Below are positions 1-13,389 of a stretch of 64,000 bases of DNA, piece by piece; position 1 is the first letter of the stretch, and each line of letters starts with the position of its first letter. The position numbers and the translations under genes were made by a program. The notes beneath the pieces are model-generated. The model had not been told where the DNA came from. It saw nothing but the letters and a program-made list of their open reading frames with translations, and searched no databases. Origin of the DNA: Cyprinodon diabolis (lineage: Eukaryota > Chordata > Actinopteri > Cyprinodontiformes > Cyprinodontidae); contig CM060068.1 in assembly GCA_030533445.1 (NCBI GenBank), positions 16,087,479-16,151,478 on the forward strand. Direction: 5' to 3'.

Positions 1-2859
1 CCATTGCAGAGCAACTGGTGCATTAACTTGAGCTTTATGCTGATACAACCTCTGCACTCGCAGGAACTTCATACACATTTACTAGTATATATGCACAATG
101 ACAGGAACGTGGTGCATGTAAAAGGTGTCATTCCCCCCATATTAGATGTAGCTGAAAGGTGGGATCTTTACTCTGATCCAGTTAAAGGGAGAAGTTTTAC
201 GTTTGGAGTTCGGCCTGATGAAGTTTTCAGCTTGATGTTCGACACAGCATTCAGTCTGAAGTTCGGTTCTGTTTCTTGGAGCAATGAGAGCTCAGGTTCC
301 CCCCGCTGCAGCTTGGTTAATGTCACTTCAGACTCGTCACCTAAATCAGAACTTCATACTGATGCGTTAATATAACATAACTGGGGCCTTTTTATGGTTC
401 TCTGTTGAAGCAGTTTAAAAGCAGGTCGGATCTGCTGCACTCTGACCTGAATGTCTTTCATATCTGCCCCCCCCTTACTCGGTAAATACCCCCCCTAGGG
501 CAGAACAAAGAAAGCAGCTCCTCCGCTCCTCCTTAATCACCATTCAGATGCTGTGAGCGCCGCCGGGGACGCTCAGCTCACTGCCATCCCAGATGAAAGA
601 AGCAGCAGAGAAGGAATTGAGCTGAGAGAGGAGGAGGTGAGAAAGGAGGACAGAGGAGGTTACTAGCAGGAGAAGGTGTATTTGTGGCCTTCATCCTCCT
701 GAGATGCAGACGGTCCTATGAGAATCTAAGACCTTCCAGTTTTTTTTTTTATTTCGAATGACAGCATTTCCCAAATACGGGCTTTCTGTCACCGGCAAAA
801 TTTTTTTTAATAATAAAAAAAAAAAATTCTTTTGAAATATTTTTGAGCAGCACTAAACAATCTTGTGAACTGTGAATCTGGAGCTTCCATGTGGGACCTG
901 TATGAGGGCCCTGGTGGCTCCTGGGGCCCCTGACTGCTCTGCTTATCTACAGGTCAGGAATCAAGCCTAAAATGGTGCATGTGATATGAATTCTTAATTT
1001 TTCTGCCCCGCCTCCATGAAAGCCTTTATTGTGAAGAAAAGCAGATTATCTTTATTCACCTTCAACCCCCCCACACCCCCAGTACCTCCTGTCAGACTCC
1101 CCCTCGGCCCCCTCCTGCAGGATTTAGGCAGATTTACTTCAGCGGACACCTCTGGTTGGACAACAGAGGAGGAGATGGGGCCCCCGCTTTTTGAAGAAGG
1201 ACCCTTTGTTAACAACAGGAAGTCTGTTTAATGCCCCCCCCTCCATCACAGTCGGCCAAATAAAGGCAGAGTGATGTCGTAGTCACATGACCAGTGTCAA
1301 TCACATGATGAACCTTCATCTCCTGATCTGAACAGAATATGATGGGATGTTGTTTGTGAAGGTCAGAGGTCAGCATGGCTGCAACATCATCATGTGTCAG
1401 CTGTTAGTCTGAGGTTTAGGCTCCTAATCTTTGGCGGTCCTCTGATCTCCCACCTCTGACTGTGGACACCAGGTAAATGTAATGAAACAGTTTGTTCCAT
1501 GATGTTTCAGTGGCAGAAACAAGAACAACCGTCAGAAATTTTTTCCGGCTCCGCATAGTCAGTCTAATCCGGACTCCAATCTTAACTCTTCTGCCTGTTT
1601 CCCTGTAATGAAAGGTATTTCCCCATTCAGCACCACCCAGCCCAGATGACTCATCAGGCTGTGAGTTAGAGGGCAACTGGAAAACAGTAAATAAGATTTT
1701 AAATTTCTCTTGTGTGGTAATCCTGAGATTAAAATGCTCTGATTTCTTCTTGTTTTGACCAGACAGTCTGTAATCTTTAATGGTTCAGATTGGAGCAGAT
1801 TGGAGCCAATGAAAAACTTTAAAAGTTTTGGCCTTGTTAAACACCCCCAGTTACATGAACACACTTTCACATGTGTCCCGCTGCTGTAAACTTCTTGAAC
1901 ATAACAGACGGCCCACCCCACCCACTCACTCCAAATAACTTTATTCCTCTGAAATCATGTCTTCTTCTCTTTTTTGTGAAAGCAACCTCTGAGTCACCAA
2001 TGTTCCTACACCTCCCATCATGCCTGAGTATTAGATGTTCTAGTGTTTTCTGATGTTTGTCTTGTTTCAAGGTGACTGACACGTGCTGGCTTTCAGTGAA
2101 CCATAGATATTATGTTCATCAGTGCGCTTGGAGCCGACTGGTGACATTTTATTGCCGTTAGCCTAAACAGGGTTCCTCAAGGTCAGAGCGGAGGTGCATA
2201 AGGGCAGAAAGATAACACACACTGTACCGCACTTACACTAAACCAGACACACCGTAACACATACTCAGGTCAGAGCTGAGGCACATCGGGGCAGAGAGAT
2301 AAGACACTCTGAAACAGTCAGAAAACCGTCAGAGAATATCACTCACCCATAGTAGCAGGCAGTGAAGTCAGATTAGAACAGAAAGTTTAATAGACGAACC
2401 TGAAGAGGAAATTTTTTTCAATTAAAATCAAACTGTTCATTGCAGCATTTATTGTCTTCAATGTCTTCTCTCTTTCTTTTAACTGTCTTCCCTCTGCTGC
2501 TTGTCATATTTCCAGTTCACATTACCTGACTGAGGTCTAACTTATCTGGGATCGGTCTCCAGAGAAAACAACCTGTTCAGTACGTAGACCCAGCTCTAAT
2601 AGGAGTGGTGCATTTGATTGGCCGAGCTCCTGCGGCAAGGTCACACACATGGAACAATCAATAACGGTTGGCTGGATTAAGGTGTCATGACATCTGCATG
2701 TCCAGACCAACACTGTACGCCTGGATAACTCCACCCACCCCCACTTTTTCATCTCCAGGCTCCACCCACCACTGCTGGGATGGTCCTGATCCACCTAAGA
2801 CCCACTCAGGTTTTTATAATGAAGATTAAGATCTTTAATGGAAACCATCATTCATTTTA
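1..2859. other. zeb2 5' intron or flank, no gene seen
   Basis: All ORFs are short, overlap in several frames and match nothing I know. A GC-rich piece at about 540-680 ends in GAGGAGGTGAGAAAG and could be an untranslated exon with a donor, but nothing supports it. C runs and short A/T runs are scattered. Confidence 0.6.
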
Positions 2860-3800
2860 CAAGTTACTGGTCTGACCAGATATTGGTACCGGTACTGACA
2901 CAGCAAGGGTTATTTTATTGCTGGTGCTCGGATATTGGTTGACTGTTAATGAACTGGTAGTTTTCTTCCTGATACTTGCCAGATAAGGTTGATGCTCAAC
3001 TTGGACTGGTACTGGCCCAATTCTAGGTTCTTACTGGCCTGGTACTTTTTAAATTCTGGAATTGTTATTGATATGTTAGGTGCTTTTTGTTTCTTTGAGA
3101 CTGACTGGCTACTTATCTGGGTTTGAGTTCTTATTGTTCTTGCAGCGGTCTATTTCTGGATCTTAAACGCTAGTATTATTCTGGAATTGGTCTGGCTTCA
3201 AGTGTTTTACATTTTCTATTAGTCTGGTTTAGGTATACAGTGTTGGTAATTGTTCTGGTCCTGGTTTCTTATTGATCTTGCCTAACATAATCTTTTCCTA
3301 TTATATCCTGCTTTCTCATTTTTATTGATTTTATTGGCCTGGTACTGGTCTGGTTCGGAGATGCTGTTAAACTATCACTGGCCTGGTACAGGTTTGACAG
3401 TTCTAATGTATCTGTTACTGGTCCCTTTCTAGGTTTTTTAGCTTCTTAGTGAGCTGGTATAGGTCTAGGTTTTTATTTTAGCATTTTTTATAATCAACTT
3501 ACCTTAATTTTTTATTCACTTAAACTATTGATCTTCGTTAGATATTTAATTACCTGTATGCCATTACAATGTACTTTGAATAGCCTTGCTATTAAATGTG
3601 CTTTACTGTATATATAAACCTTGCCTTGCCTAAGCCTGATAATACACTCATTCAGCACTGTTCTGGTTCTGGGTAATAATGGGACTGTGTTAAGGAGGTT
3701 GTAGATCTTTACTGGTGATAGCTGCCTTATTCTTGGCTGATCCTCTGGTGCTTAACGTTTGTTACTGCTCTGGTACTGGACTGATTTGGGATTCCATTAA
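2860..3800 (+). repeat. CTGGT-rich degenerate array
   Basis: Words such as CTGGTACTGG, CTGGTCTGG, GGCCTGGTAC and TTCTAGGTT recur for about 900 bases, all on the + strand, with no fixed period. This looks like an old, eroded minisatellite. It has no ORF. Confidence 0.5.
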
Positions 3801-5369
3801 ACCTGTTCTTCGTCAGGATCTTTAGGGCTGCTTGAGATTAATGGGCTGATAACGTTTAGGACATTTCTATGGCATTATTAGAACCTTAAATATATTTCCC
3901 TATTACGACATGAACATCAGTAGAGCTTTTTAAATCTAATTACTCTTGCAAATAAATATACTTGAATGGTGAAGACATGCCTCACTGTTGGACACTAAAT
4001 ATTTTCTTGGATTTTTTTCTTTTTAGATTTTGTCTCCACCATTTGCACACGGACTGGACTCACATACTCAGTATCTACTCAGAGAAATCCAGGCATTTGC
4101 TTTGACAGTCCAAAAGTACCCCTTGTTTCTCCACGAGTGTGCATCTTACAGAGAACTTTGTTCACTCCACCTCCAGAGTTCAGGAGGATGTTCTGTCCAC
4201 TCGGACTCCCAGTGAAAACTCCTCAGGCCACATCAGATCAGTTTCTCTCATCACTTTCTGGTCAGATCTGCCAATTAAAGTAATGAGGCAGAGGACCTCG
4301 TCTTGGTGCGACCCAGCCGCCTCGGGCGGAGTCCTGCTGGACTGACCTCGCAGTATGAAGGTATCAGAGCTGACACTCCTGTCAGAGTTTGCTCCCAATG
4401 TCCGGTCTGAAGTAAATGTCTCCGCTTTGATGACCATGACCAAACGTGAGTCCTGAGAGATGAGTGTAGTGACGTTAATGTGAGGGAACTCACAGGTTCC
4501 TGATCTACTCAAGTTTAGGAGAATTTCACTGAGAGAGAAACTGGACAGGGAGAAAAGAAGCTACGTTATTGATCACGTCTTTGTAAGTGAGATTAACTGT
4601 TGGAAACAAACTAAAAAACATTTTTGTATAAAATTTTCCTTGTGGATGTCCTCATTGCTCCTGGATGGAAATTAAATCAAAACCTAAAGAGGGGGGAAAC
4701 TCACATGGGGGGGTCTGGCGATTCTTTTTCAAATTTGAGTAACTGTAAAGTTATGTTTTCAGGAAAATGTTGTAGATAAAGAATAAATTCTAGTTTTGTA
4801 AGAAATCTGAATAATCTAAATCCCTTTAAAAACAAATTCTGGAAACTACTGTTTAGGTATGTTAAGTGGATGATTTTGGAATTTATAATCACTGAAAAAA
4901 TATACCAGATTTGGTATTTATCTGAACATCTGAAGCCGATGCACCTCACTGCAGTGTTTCTTTCGCACTTGGTTCCCACGGTGATGAGCACCTTTCAGCT
5001 GTGACAAGTCTCGTGCATTGCCTCTGAGTCTCACAGCCATGTTTGCTGTGGGATTATCAGACTTTGTAAGATTGTTTTGGGCGGGGGTGTAAAGGTAGCC
5101 ATGGGGAGGGCCCCCTGTTGGCCAGGAATGCCGGTCAGGTCAGGGGGGACAGCCAGGGGAGGTGGGGGACACTCAGAGACGGGGCAGGTGCTTTGTAAGT
5201 CCCTTCAACCTTCAAAGAGGCAGCAGAGCTGAAAAGGTTAGCAGAGGACAATAATCCCCCTCCATGGATAAAAAATACCCCCCTTCCCGGCCTGCAGCCT
5301 GACAGACGCTTTCTGCTTTTGTCCCACTGCTTCATTTCAGCTGAACATGCTCTTGTGTCACTCTGTCAC
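3801..5369. other. Non-coding zeb2 5' DNA
   Basis: Short ORFs at 4030-4512 on both strands have no family match. No repeat boundaries are recognisable. Confidence 0.5.
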
Positions 5370-5660
5370 TGACTAAAAACTAACCCAATGCTGATAAATT
5401 GACCGAATGATGGAGAACTGACCAAAGACTTTTGTACAAAGATATACAGTCTGTCTCCATCATCTGTAAAAAATGGAAATACTGTGCAAATTATTCTTTA
5501 ATGGCAGAAAAAAAAAAAAACTTCTGCAAAACTGACCAAATGTTTCATCAGATGCAGATCTGATCAAACACTTAATCTAAGTCAACATCATGGTGAAAAT
5601 TCTCCATCAAAAGCTGAAAATTTGACTGATATCTCAGTCACAGAATGAATAACTAACCAT
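5370..5660 (+). repeat. Degenerate AACTGACCAAA repeats
   Basis: CTGACTAAAAACTAACC, AATTGACCGAATGATGG, AACTGACCAAAGAC and AACTGACCAAATG recur at irregular spacing. It is probably an eroded minisatellite; no coding content. Confidence 0.35.
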
Positions 5661-6133
5661 ATTCTTTAAAACACCTGACCCTGTGACCTATCAGAAATGA
5701 CAGAAAACACCAACTCTCCATAAAAGTCTAAAAAAACTAAAAAAAAAATGAAAGTCAGCTACACTTTTGTAGTCACAAATAAACTACTCTCAGATAAAAC
5801 GATCACTTCAACAAGTCATTCCTCCTGATATGATGCAGAGGTCATACTGGAGGTCTTTCTTTGGGTTTTTTAACACCCTAATAATGTCACCCAAAGGAAT
5901 TAAGACATTCCCTGAAAACGTCAGATGTGAAATGAAGCAGTAGAAACTTCCTGGAGCTCCTAGATTTGGGGGCATCATACTACTCTAAAATGGTGATGGG
6001 GGGCTGGCAGTTTCGTCATGGGACCCGAGGTGTCCTCTTTTGTGCGCCCTGTCAAACATGGTTAACATGCAGCCATTTATCTGCTGAAGACCCCCTCCAA
6101 TGGTGAAGAATGGCCTGAGCCGACGGCATCGGG

Positions 6134-6169
6134 ACGGGGGTGGGGGGGGGGTGGGAAGGGAGGGGTGGG
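6134..6169 (+). repeat. G-rich tract with quadruplex potential
   Basis: It contains six runs of at least three Gs separated by one or two bases (T, T, AA, A, T), satisfying the four-run G-quadruplex rule with very short loops. Similar but shorter G runs occur at 26795-26850 and 27181-27193. Confidence 0.8.
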
Positions 6170-6989
6170 ATGCAATCGTTCCCCCCTACTCCCCCCTCGT
6201 GTCGATGCTCGTTCTGGCGTGCTAAAACAAGGTGCTCCAGAACCCACTTTCTAATATGTAGGAGTGAGCATGCCACTCTGACCACCACTCCTTTTAAAAT
6301 CTTTATGGATGCATAGAACACCCTTTTAAGGTCAAAACAACTCATTACAGTAAAAACTCTGGAAACACTTTAAACCTCAATTGCAGTTCAGATGAAAAAC
6401 CACAACACTGAGTGCTTATTTTCCGTTTTTTTTATTCTCAATAATATTCCAGACTGCCCTTCCTTCTAATCCTTCATGTGCTGAGAGCAACAGCTGACAG
6501 AAACAGCCTGTTTGGACTCCATCATCTGTGCAACACATATTTCTCTCACAGTTGTTGTTCTTTATTGTGAACACTGAGCAGGGCCATTACTCTGTTGGTT
6601 TAATAAAACACTCACTGATCTCTCTCCTGCTAGTAATGAAAAGTGTTAATGCTTTTTGTTGTGGAACTATCCTTGTGAAATTAACTTTCACAAGGAAAGA
6701 GTTTTGGTTTTAAACTGCAGGCATAGCCTAGCTTTGACAATGTGTTGCAATTTGGCATCCCCGGGGTTAAAGAGGGGAACTGTGGCTAAAAAATGCTGCA
6801 GAATATTTTCACTTGAGCTGAGATGAATCATCGGTAGGACTGTCAGCCGCTGCTGTCGTCTCCGAGTCTGCAGACTGATGTTAGTTGCTTGTTTGTTTGG
6901 CAGAGTGCTTGGCTGTGTAGGCTGAGGTGGCGAGCGCAGGGGGCTTCCTCTTGCTGCTCCGCAGTGGTTCTAATGTGGCACATAAAACC

Positions 6990-7220
6990 CCAGCTTTGAT
7001 ATCGCCTGCTCCAATAAGCCCCTTCAGCCTGCCAGCACCTGCCAGCGGGGAGGTATGCATTCATCTGGCCCCTAACAGGATTATACTGCTCTGTAATTGA
7101 TTCATTTGCAGTGAGGGGAGGTGACAGTGCTTTGGAAATGAGAGTTTAGGTAACAGACGCCCCAGAATTCAGCCAACTGCATGTGTCAATTTTATTACAT
7201 CAGTCCAGATGAACTTGAAA
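6990..7220. promoter_or_regulatory. Candidate conserved non-coding element
   Basis: This is a balanced-composition, repeat-free, non-coding block with words such as TGTAATTGATTCATTTGCA and GCAGTGAGGGGAGGTGACAG, including homeodomain-type TAATTGATT. Its texture differs from the A+T-rich surroundings and resembles vertebrate developmental enhancers, which are numerous around ZEB2. Conservation cannot be seen from one sequence. Confidence 0.3.
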
Positions 7221-7833
7221 GGCAGGCTTTGTGCGTGCTCAGAGGGAACAGAGTCAATAGGCCTCATTGATGTGAGTGTGTGTCTGTGTGTGTTCTTTCG
7301 TCTCCCACGGCTGGCAGTGTGTTAGATTTTTTACTGTATGCTGTGTTTTAGGAGTGTGGTCAGTGCTTGTCTGTGGTATGATCAGTTTTTCATCAGTGTG
7401 ACACAAACGTTTTGCGTCGATGTGACACACATGTTACAGTCTGGGTCTGTTCACACATGAATGAAGGTACAACAATGATGATCCGACAGGAAAACAGGCG
7501 TAACCGGGTCGATCAATACCCTCCTGTGTTAAAGGCCAAATCCAGTCTGTCAGACTGTAGGTTGAAAAACATCTTAATTTGTTAACATGGATCACCTAGA
7601 TCCTTCTGCACAGTAGGATAAAAATGTTTGTCATTACTTTCCCCAAAGAGATTATGATTTGCACATGAGTCACGTCCATCAAAGCTGAATCCTTAGGCTT
7701 TAGTTTTAGATTCTATATGGGTCCAAATCACCCATCTATTTGCTGAGTGCTGCATTATCTTTTAAAAAACACAAACCTTTAGATTCCATTCTAACGCTTA
7801 AAATAAATAACCCAGAAGCCTCTGCAGCTAGAC

Positions 7834-7995
7834 CAGGCTTCCTCAAATTCAACTCTCAAAGTCAGGTCTCCTGCACATTTTAAATATTTCTCTGCCTCCA
7901 CACCTGAATCAAATTGCCAAATTACCTCCTCAGCATGCCGTTAAGTTCTCCAGAGTCCTTCTAATGACCAGATAATTTGACTCAGGTGTGTTGAA
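7834..7995 (-). mobile_element. Short dispersed teleost repeat (copy A)
   Basis: Reverse-strand text such as CTGAGGAGGTAATTTGGCAA and ATTCAGGTGTG, then CAGGAGACCTGACTTTGAGA, resembles a very common fish repeat whose core reads GAGGTAATTCAGCCATTTGA. A related copy in the opposite orientation lies at 57255-57375. The family name is unknown to me. Confidence 0.5.
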
Positions 7996-8035
7996 GCATT
8001 GCAGTCCCTGTTTGCTTTACTCGTTAAGCAACACT

Positions 8036-8639
8036 TAAACTACGTTCACACTGCAGGCCTTGATGGTCAATTCAGATTTACTTGTGAAATCCTATTTTTT
8101 GCTGTTCACATTTCCACATATACACGACTTGAATGTGATTTCCTGTGTAAACTGCATTCATATAACCTAATTGTTAAGCATGCGCAGTAGAAAATGCAAA
8201 GACGTCACAAGCAAGTATGCTCTGTGTTTACAGAAGTAAACATGGATGGTAGTGCTGGAGCACATCTAGTGATCGTTCACAACCATAAAAACTTAAACTT
8301 TCCAAGATGTTTAAACATAAACACTACTCTCCGCATCATCGTCCACCATTGTTGTTTTTCTTGCAACTTCTGCGTAGCAAGAAGCAGAAGAGTGACCATT
8401 GTCGGGTATTAATGACATTTAGGTCGGATAAATGTGAACTGGCTGTTCAGACACAGCTTGCATTTAAAAAGATCAGAATCATATCGGATTCAGGACCACA
8501 TAGCCAAGCGGCCTGGGTCAGGTTGCAAAAAATCGGATCTATTTTGTTCAGACAGCCATGAAAAGATCAGATCCAGGTCGCATATGGGCAAAAAAAATCA
8601 GAACTGGGTCACTTCAGGCTGTGGTGTGCACGTAGCCTA
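8036..8639 (+). mobile_element. MITE, first of two tandem copies
   Basis: The left end is AAACTACGTTCACACTGCAG and the right end reads GTGTGCACGTAGCCTA, inverted relatives of a common TAGGCTACGTTCACACTGCAG terminus. The interior includes GCATGCGCAG, AAGTAAACATGGATGGTAGT and many GATC/CGGAT words shared with the following copy. No long ORF. Superfamily not proven. Confidence 0.7.
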
Positions 8640-9201
8640 AGACTATGTGACACTGCAGGCATTAATGCTCAATTCTGATTTTTTTCCCTTTGCCATTCAC
8701 ATTTCTAAATATATGCGACTTGTATGTGATCTACTGTGTGAACTGCATTCATACAATGCAAGTGTCCTGCATGCGCAGCAGAGAACGCAATGACATTACA
8801 AGCATGCGTGCTCTGTCTTTATGGAAGTAAACATGGACGGTAGTGCTGGTGCTCATCTAGCAATCTTTCCCAACCTTAAAAACTAACTCTTTTTAAGATG
8901 GTTGAACAAAAAAAAAGACTGCTCTCTGCATTATCGTCTACCATGATTGTTGTTTGTCTTCCCACTTCTACTTGGCAGGATGCAGAATAGTGACCTTTGT
9001 TGAGTATCAATGAATGCGACCTGGCTGTTCGGACACAGGTCACATTTGAAAAGATTTGATCCGTATCAGATTCAGGACCACATAGCCTAGTGGCCTGGGT
9101 CGCATTTGAAAAAATCGGATCTGTGTTGTTCAGACTGCCATGAAAAGATCAGACACAGGTCGCATCTGGGTCACTTCAGGCTGCAGTGTGAACGTAGCCT
9201 A
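8638..9201 (+). mobile_element. MITE, second tandem copy
   Basis: It begins TAAGACTATGTGACACTGCA, overlapping the last bases of the first copy, and ends CTGCAGTGTGAACGTAGCCTA. It follows the same order of words as copy one with many substitutions, so the pair is not a recent duplication of identical sequence. Confidence 0.7.
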
Positions 9202-12200
9202 ACGGTTTTTCCTGTTTATCACTGTTGATCACTCGTTTAAGCAATATGTTTGATATTAGTCCCTGGTTTAAAAATGGGTTAATTAAAATGTTTTATGCTG
9301 CATAACACAACCTCCAAATCACCAGTAAGTACCAAAAAAATAACAAACAGAAAATTAAATACAGCTTCAATTAATTTAATACAAAATTCATTTGATATTA
9401 TTACCAGTTATGATATTGTGGTATTACTATGAATCTGGTTATGGTAAATATGGCAATTTATAAAGAATATATGTACTGATCTGTTGGGAGGAAATAATGT
9501 CTCCTAATATAAAGCCTCAGGAAACTGATGATGAGCAGACTGTAAACAACACCCAATTTCAGCATCACAAGAAAAAGCTTCCAGTACATCTTCATCAAAA
9601 TAAATCTGCAATTTCTTAATTTCTATCCAAATTATCTCCAATGTACCAAGACAGTAGCAACACCTTTGCCCTTAAGAAACAGAAAATCCTGAGTTCGTTA
9701 ACAGCAGCATCCAAAACCCAGACTCAAATGTCTAAAATATTTCGACTTTTTGTATTTTTTTTATTTTGTATATTACTTTAATAATTTTCTTTCTTTTAGC
9801 ATGTTTTTGCTAAGCTATACCAAGTTAATTTAACTTTTGATAATCATGTTGCTTAATCAAGGATGTTGTTACCCTAAATTATATTGTTTATGATATTATT
9901 TGTTGGAAATCAAATAATTATTATTATTTATTTAGGAAATTTATCACATTTAGTGTTTTTTATTTTGCATTATATTTGCTGTTTAGTGTTTGTGCCTACC
10001 TCAACCAACCGTTGTGTGTTTTTCTTAGCAATAATGCTAAGCTATGCTAACAGCTTTATGTTGAAATGAAATCTATCAAACAACGTTATGTTCTTTCTCC
10101 TCTTCCTTTTGTTTTTGACGAACATTAAGGTGCAGATATTGCATGTTACACTGGGAGTCTGACCAGTTGTCATGAAAACCAGTTCACCTGAAACTAATGG
10201 TCCCACCAGACCAAACCCCTCTTCGTGCCCATCTTAATGAGCCTGGGAAAAGTTCCCCTGCTCCCGTGGGGCAGAACTAGATGACCCAGTGGACATAGTG
10301 TGCCCTGGGGGGTCGGGGAGGGGGGCGTCTTCACGTCACCCCTCCTTTGTCCGGATGTCTGGAAAGCTCAATGTGAGAGACGGTGATTTATGACTGAGCT
10401 GAAGAAGCTGCAGCAGAACAAGACGGCCGCCTGTCCCCGTTTCTCCTAACGCGCCGCAATCCTCTTTGCTCCCAAAATCTGGGTTAAATGCAAATTGATC
10501 CAAGCAATACCAGACAATAATTACCGTCCGACTTATGTGTGCGGGCAGCGGAGCGGAAGAGAATTCAATAAGACCTGGATGTGTTTGCACTGGAGCCCCC
10601 TCCAAGTCAATCCACTGGGGTCATAACAAAGGACACAGCGTCCACAGGGACCGCCGGTGTTTTTACCTCAGAATGTCATCGTCGACAGAGACAGAACAGT
10701 TAACCGAAAGAATTTGATCACTGGGTTGTGTAACGTAATGCATACAGTTTAAAGAGGCTTTCACATGAACAGATATTTAGATTTGGTTGTTCGACCCAAA
10801 TCAGCTTTTTTTACTGCAGGACTTAACAAAGACTTAACAAAGTACGCACATGAACCTGAAGTACAAAGTGAGTTATAATGGTGATAATATGTTTATCTGG
10901 TTTATTTAACACTCCCAGAAGTCCACAAATCCATGTTTCTGACCTTTTTACCATGCAAAAAGTGGATAGATATGGTCAGCAGTTAGTCAACAACCTTTCA
11001 CTCTGATTGCTTCAGTTTTTTTTTTTTTTTTTTTGTAATAGATCTTAGTCAGTGGAACTTTTAAACAAGTTCTTCTGCTGTTTGGAAACGAGTGCAATTA
11101 GGCTCCTGAGCATTCAGTACAATTTTTTATGTCATTATCGATTATGTCCAACTAACAGTTTTATCTGCAACATTTATGAACCTAAAGATTTGACCCAAAA
11201 GTTACCTCACAAAACACAACTCAGGTCAACAGACAGTGGTTGTAGGCATACATAGTGCTACATAGTGCCGATGCATTATACTGGTAAGGTTCTTTCAGGG
11301 TGTGTCAGTGTTTAAGTTGAGTAAAAAGTGTATGAGGATCATAAAAGATCAGGGAAATGTTAAACGGCTGCTTCTCCTCCTTTTTCCTTTAATACATTTA
11401 CAGCTAAACGTCTCACCTTGTACTAAACAAACCAAGCAGACATTTTTTTTAATAAAGGATTTCTATTGAATTTACTGCTTCACAGCCCTCTTTGCTCAAG
11501 TCTTTTTCTCCATGTATTACATGTGTGCATGTCTCCAGCAGCAGGTAAAGTAGCAGAAAACGTCTCTGCACCAGTTTCCCCTTTTTTGTGCAGTCCTTGA
11601 GTTCCCTTTGCTGTAATCTGCTGACACTCTATTTCACGGGTTGTGTTGACCGTGTCACCACATTGTTGCTTCTCCTTTGGTTCTGAGAACACACATACAC
11701 ATGCACACACCTTCATGCGGTGCCCTCACACTCTTTTTATTTCCTTTTTTGTTCTCACTTCCCACTCGCCTCCTCAGATGCTGGCCCTGCGTCTTTTACG
11801 GAAGTGTGTTTGCTGGTTTTTGGTGAAACTTTAAGAGTCAAGTTTGTTTTCAGGAAGTTTCCCCTCTTTTGCTTCTCTCTGACACAGCAGCTGCATTTTT
11901 CAGACTTTTGTTGGCTAAATTGAAGCCTGTTGCTGATCCTCTGACCGGATGAGAAGCAGCATAATTCGTCCTCTTGTCTCAAAGGGTTTGAAGCTGTGAC
12001 AATCCTGATGAGGATGACTGTCAGACTTTGTTGATCCTCTCGTTTGCTCAAACGAGTCCTCCCACTGTGTTTTTTTTACCCTGATAGTGTCCCGAACACC
12101 AAGGTTATGACCTCAATGATGATCAGCAGACAGAGTGAGGCAAAACAGAGTAACGAGGAGACCGTTTGCTCCTCTGATCCATGAACAGGGAGCTAAGTGG

Positions 12201-13387
12201 TGAATTTAAAAAAGGAGAATAAGAACAAATGTGATCATTACATGCAAAAAAATTGATATTATGAACCTGAATATTGCAGCACACGTCAACTGCCATCAGC
12301 CTGAGTCTAACCACAATTAAATATGCTTTTTAACTCTTTTTCTACATCCCATAATGAAGGGATAATGTTTTACATGAATTAAAAGCTTGCAAAAAGTGCC
12401 AATAATCCATTAATAGACCTGACTTGGAATCTGTCACTATGAACCTTCTACATGCATTAACCTTATGCTAATTGAATTTCTCCAACAACAACAAAAAAAC
12501 TGGTGAAGACATACCTGCATCTTTTGTTTTAAATCTTTGTCGGATGAGCTGATGCAGGTTTGTAGGACAGTTCAGCAAAATATGAGCAGCAGAAAGTTGT
12601 TCTCTGCTAAACACTGGTGTTATACTGAGATGACACCATTGCTGAGATTACACGAGAAATACAGTGAGAGCCATAACGGCCTAATAACGTAAAAAAAAAA
12701 GAGAGAGAAATCGACCTGCTGAGTAATGCACGACCCAGAAGCTGCTGAGTCACTGGTTGTTATGGTGATTGCCGCTTTTTCTGGGGAGGTGGGTGAAAGG
12801 GGGAGCCCACAGCGGCACCTTTCATTAAAAGGGCAAAAATAAACACAGACCATAATTAAGGCTTCAACCCAACAGTCATTGTGTGAAATCTGTAGGTCAT
12901 ATCAAAAAAGCTTGCAAACTAAATCCACTGGCAGCCACGTGTAGGTTTGTTTATGAGTCAGCAGTGTTTTAGATCACATGTTCAAAGAGAGTCTTTCATT
13001 TTTAGCTTAAAATTTATTCTGGGCTAAAATAAAATGGGGATCTCTTAGAGTGTGGGTGTGTGTAACTGGGCTCCCAGGGCTGTTATGACAGATATGATAC
13101 GTTCTATGGCAGCAGAAGTGGGGGAAAACAAACAAACATGTATACATACTACTGAATAAACTCAACGTGTAGATAAACTGTTGAGATGAATGTAGTTTAA
13201 ATATATAAAAAAAAGGTTTCTGCCTATTTCATAAAAACAAAATGTAAAGCATTACTGTAAAAACTTTTACAAATCTTGAAAAATAAAAACTGCAAATAGT
13301 ATCAAATTACCTTTGCATTCAAGAAAGTCCCATGTTGTCGAACTTGGGCAAAATTCAAACAGTTTCCTGAGTATAGTATGACCGAGC
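9202..13387. other. Non-coding zeb2 5' DNA
   Basis: A+T-rich with a 17-base T run near 11018. Apart from the candidate element at 10190-10580 nothing is supported. A short CA-type run occurs near 11690. Confidence 0.5.
10190..10580. promoter_or_regulatory. Candidate conserved non-coding element
   Basis: The block is GC-balanced and non-repetitive, with GGGTTAAATGCAAATTGATC (octamer-like ATGCAAAT) and CCAGACAATAATTACCGTCC. It has no coherent ORF. Its composition breaks sharply from flanking A+T-rich DNA. This is inference only. Confidence 0.32.
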
Positions 13388-13389
13388 TA

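Noticed and set aside
541..680. GC-rich block with a GGTGAG donor as a zeb2 untranslated first exon
   Set aside because: There are no transcript-type signals beyond one donor-like site, and similar GAGGAG runs are common here.
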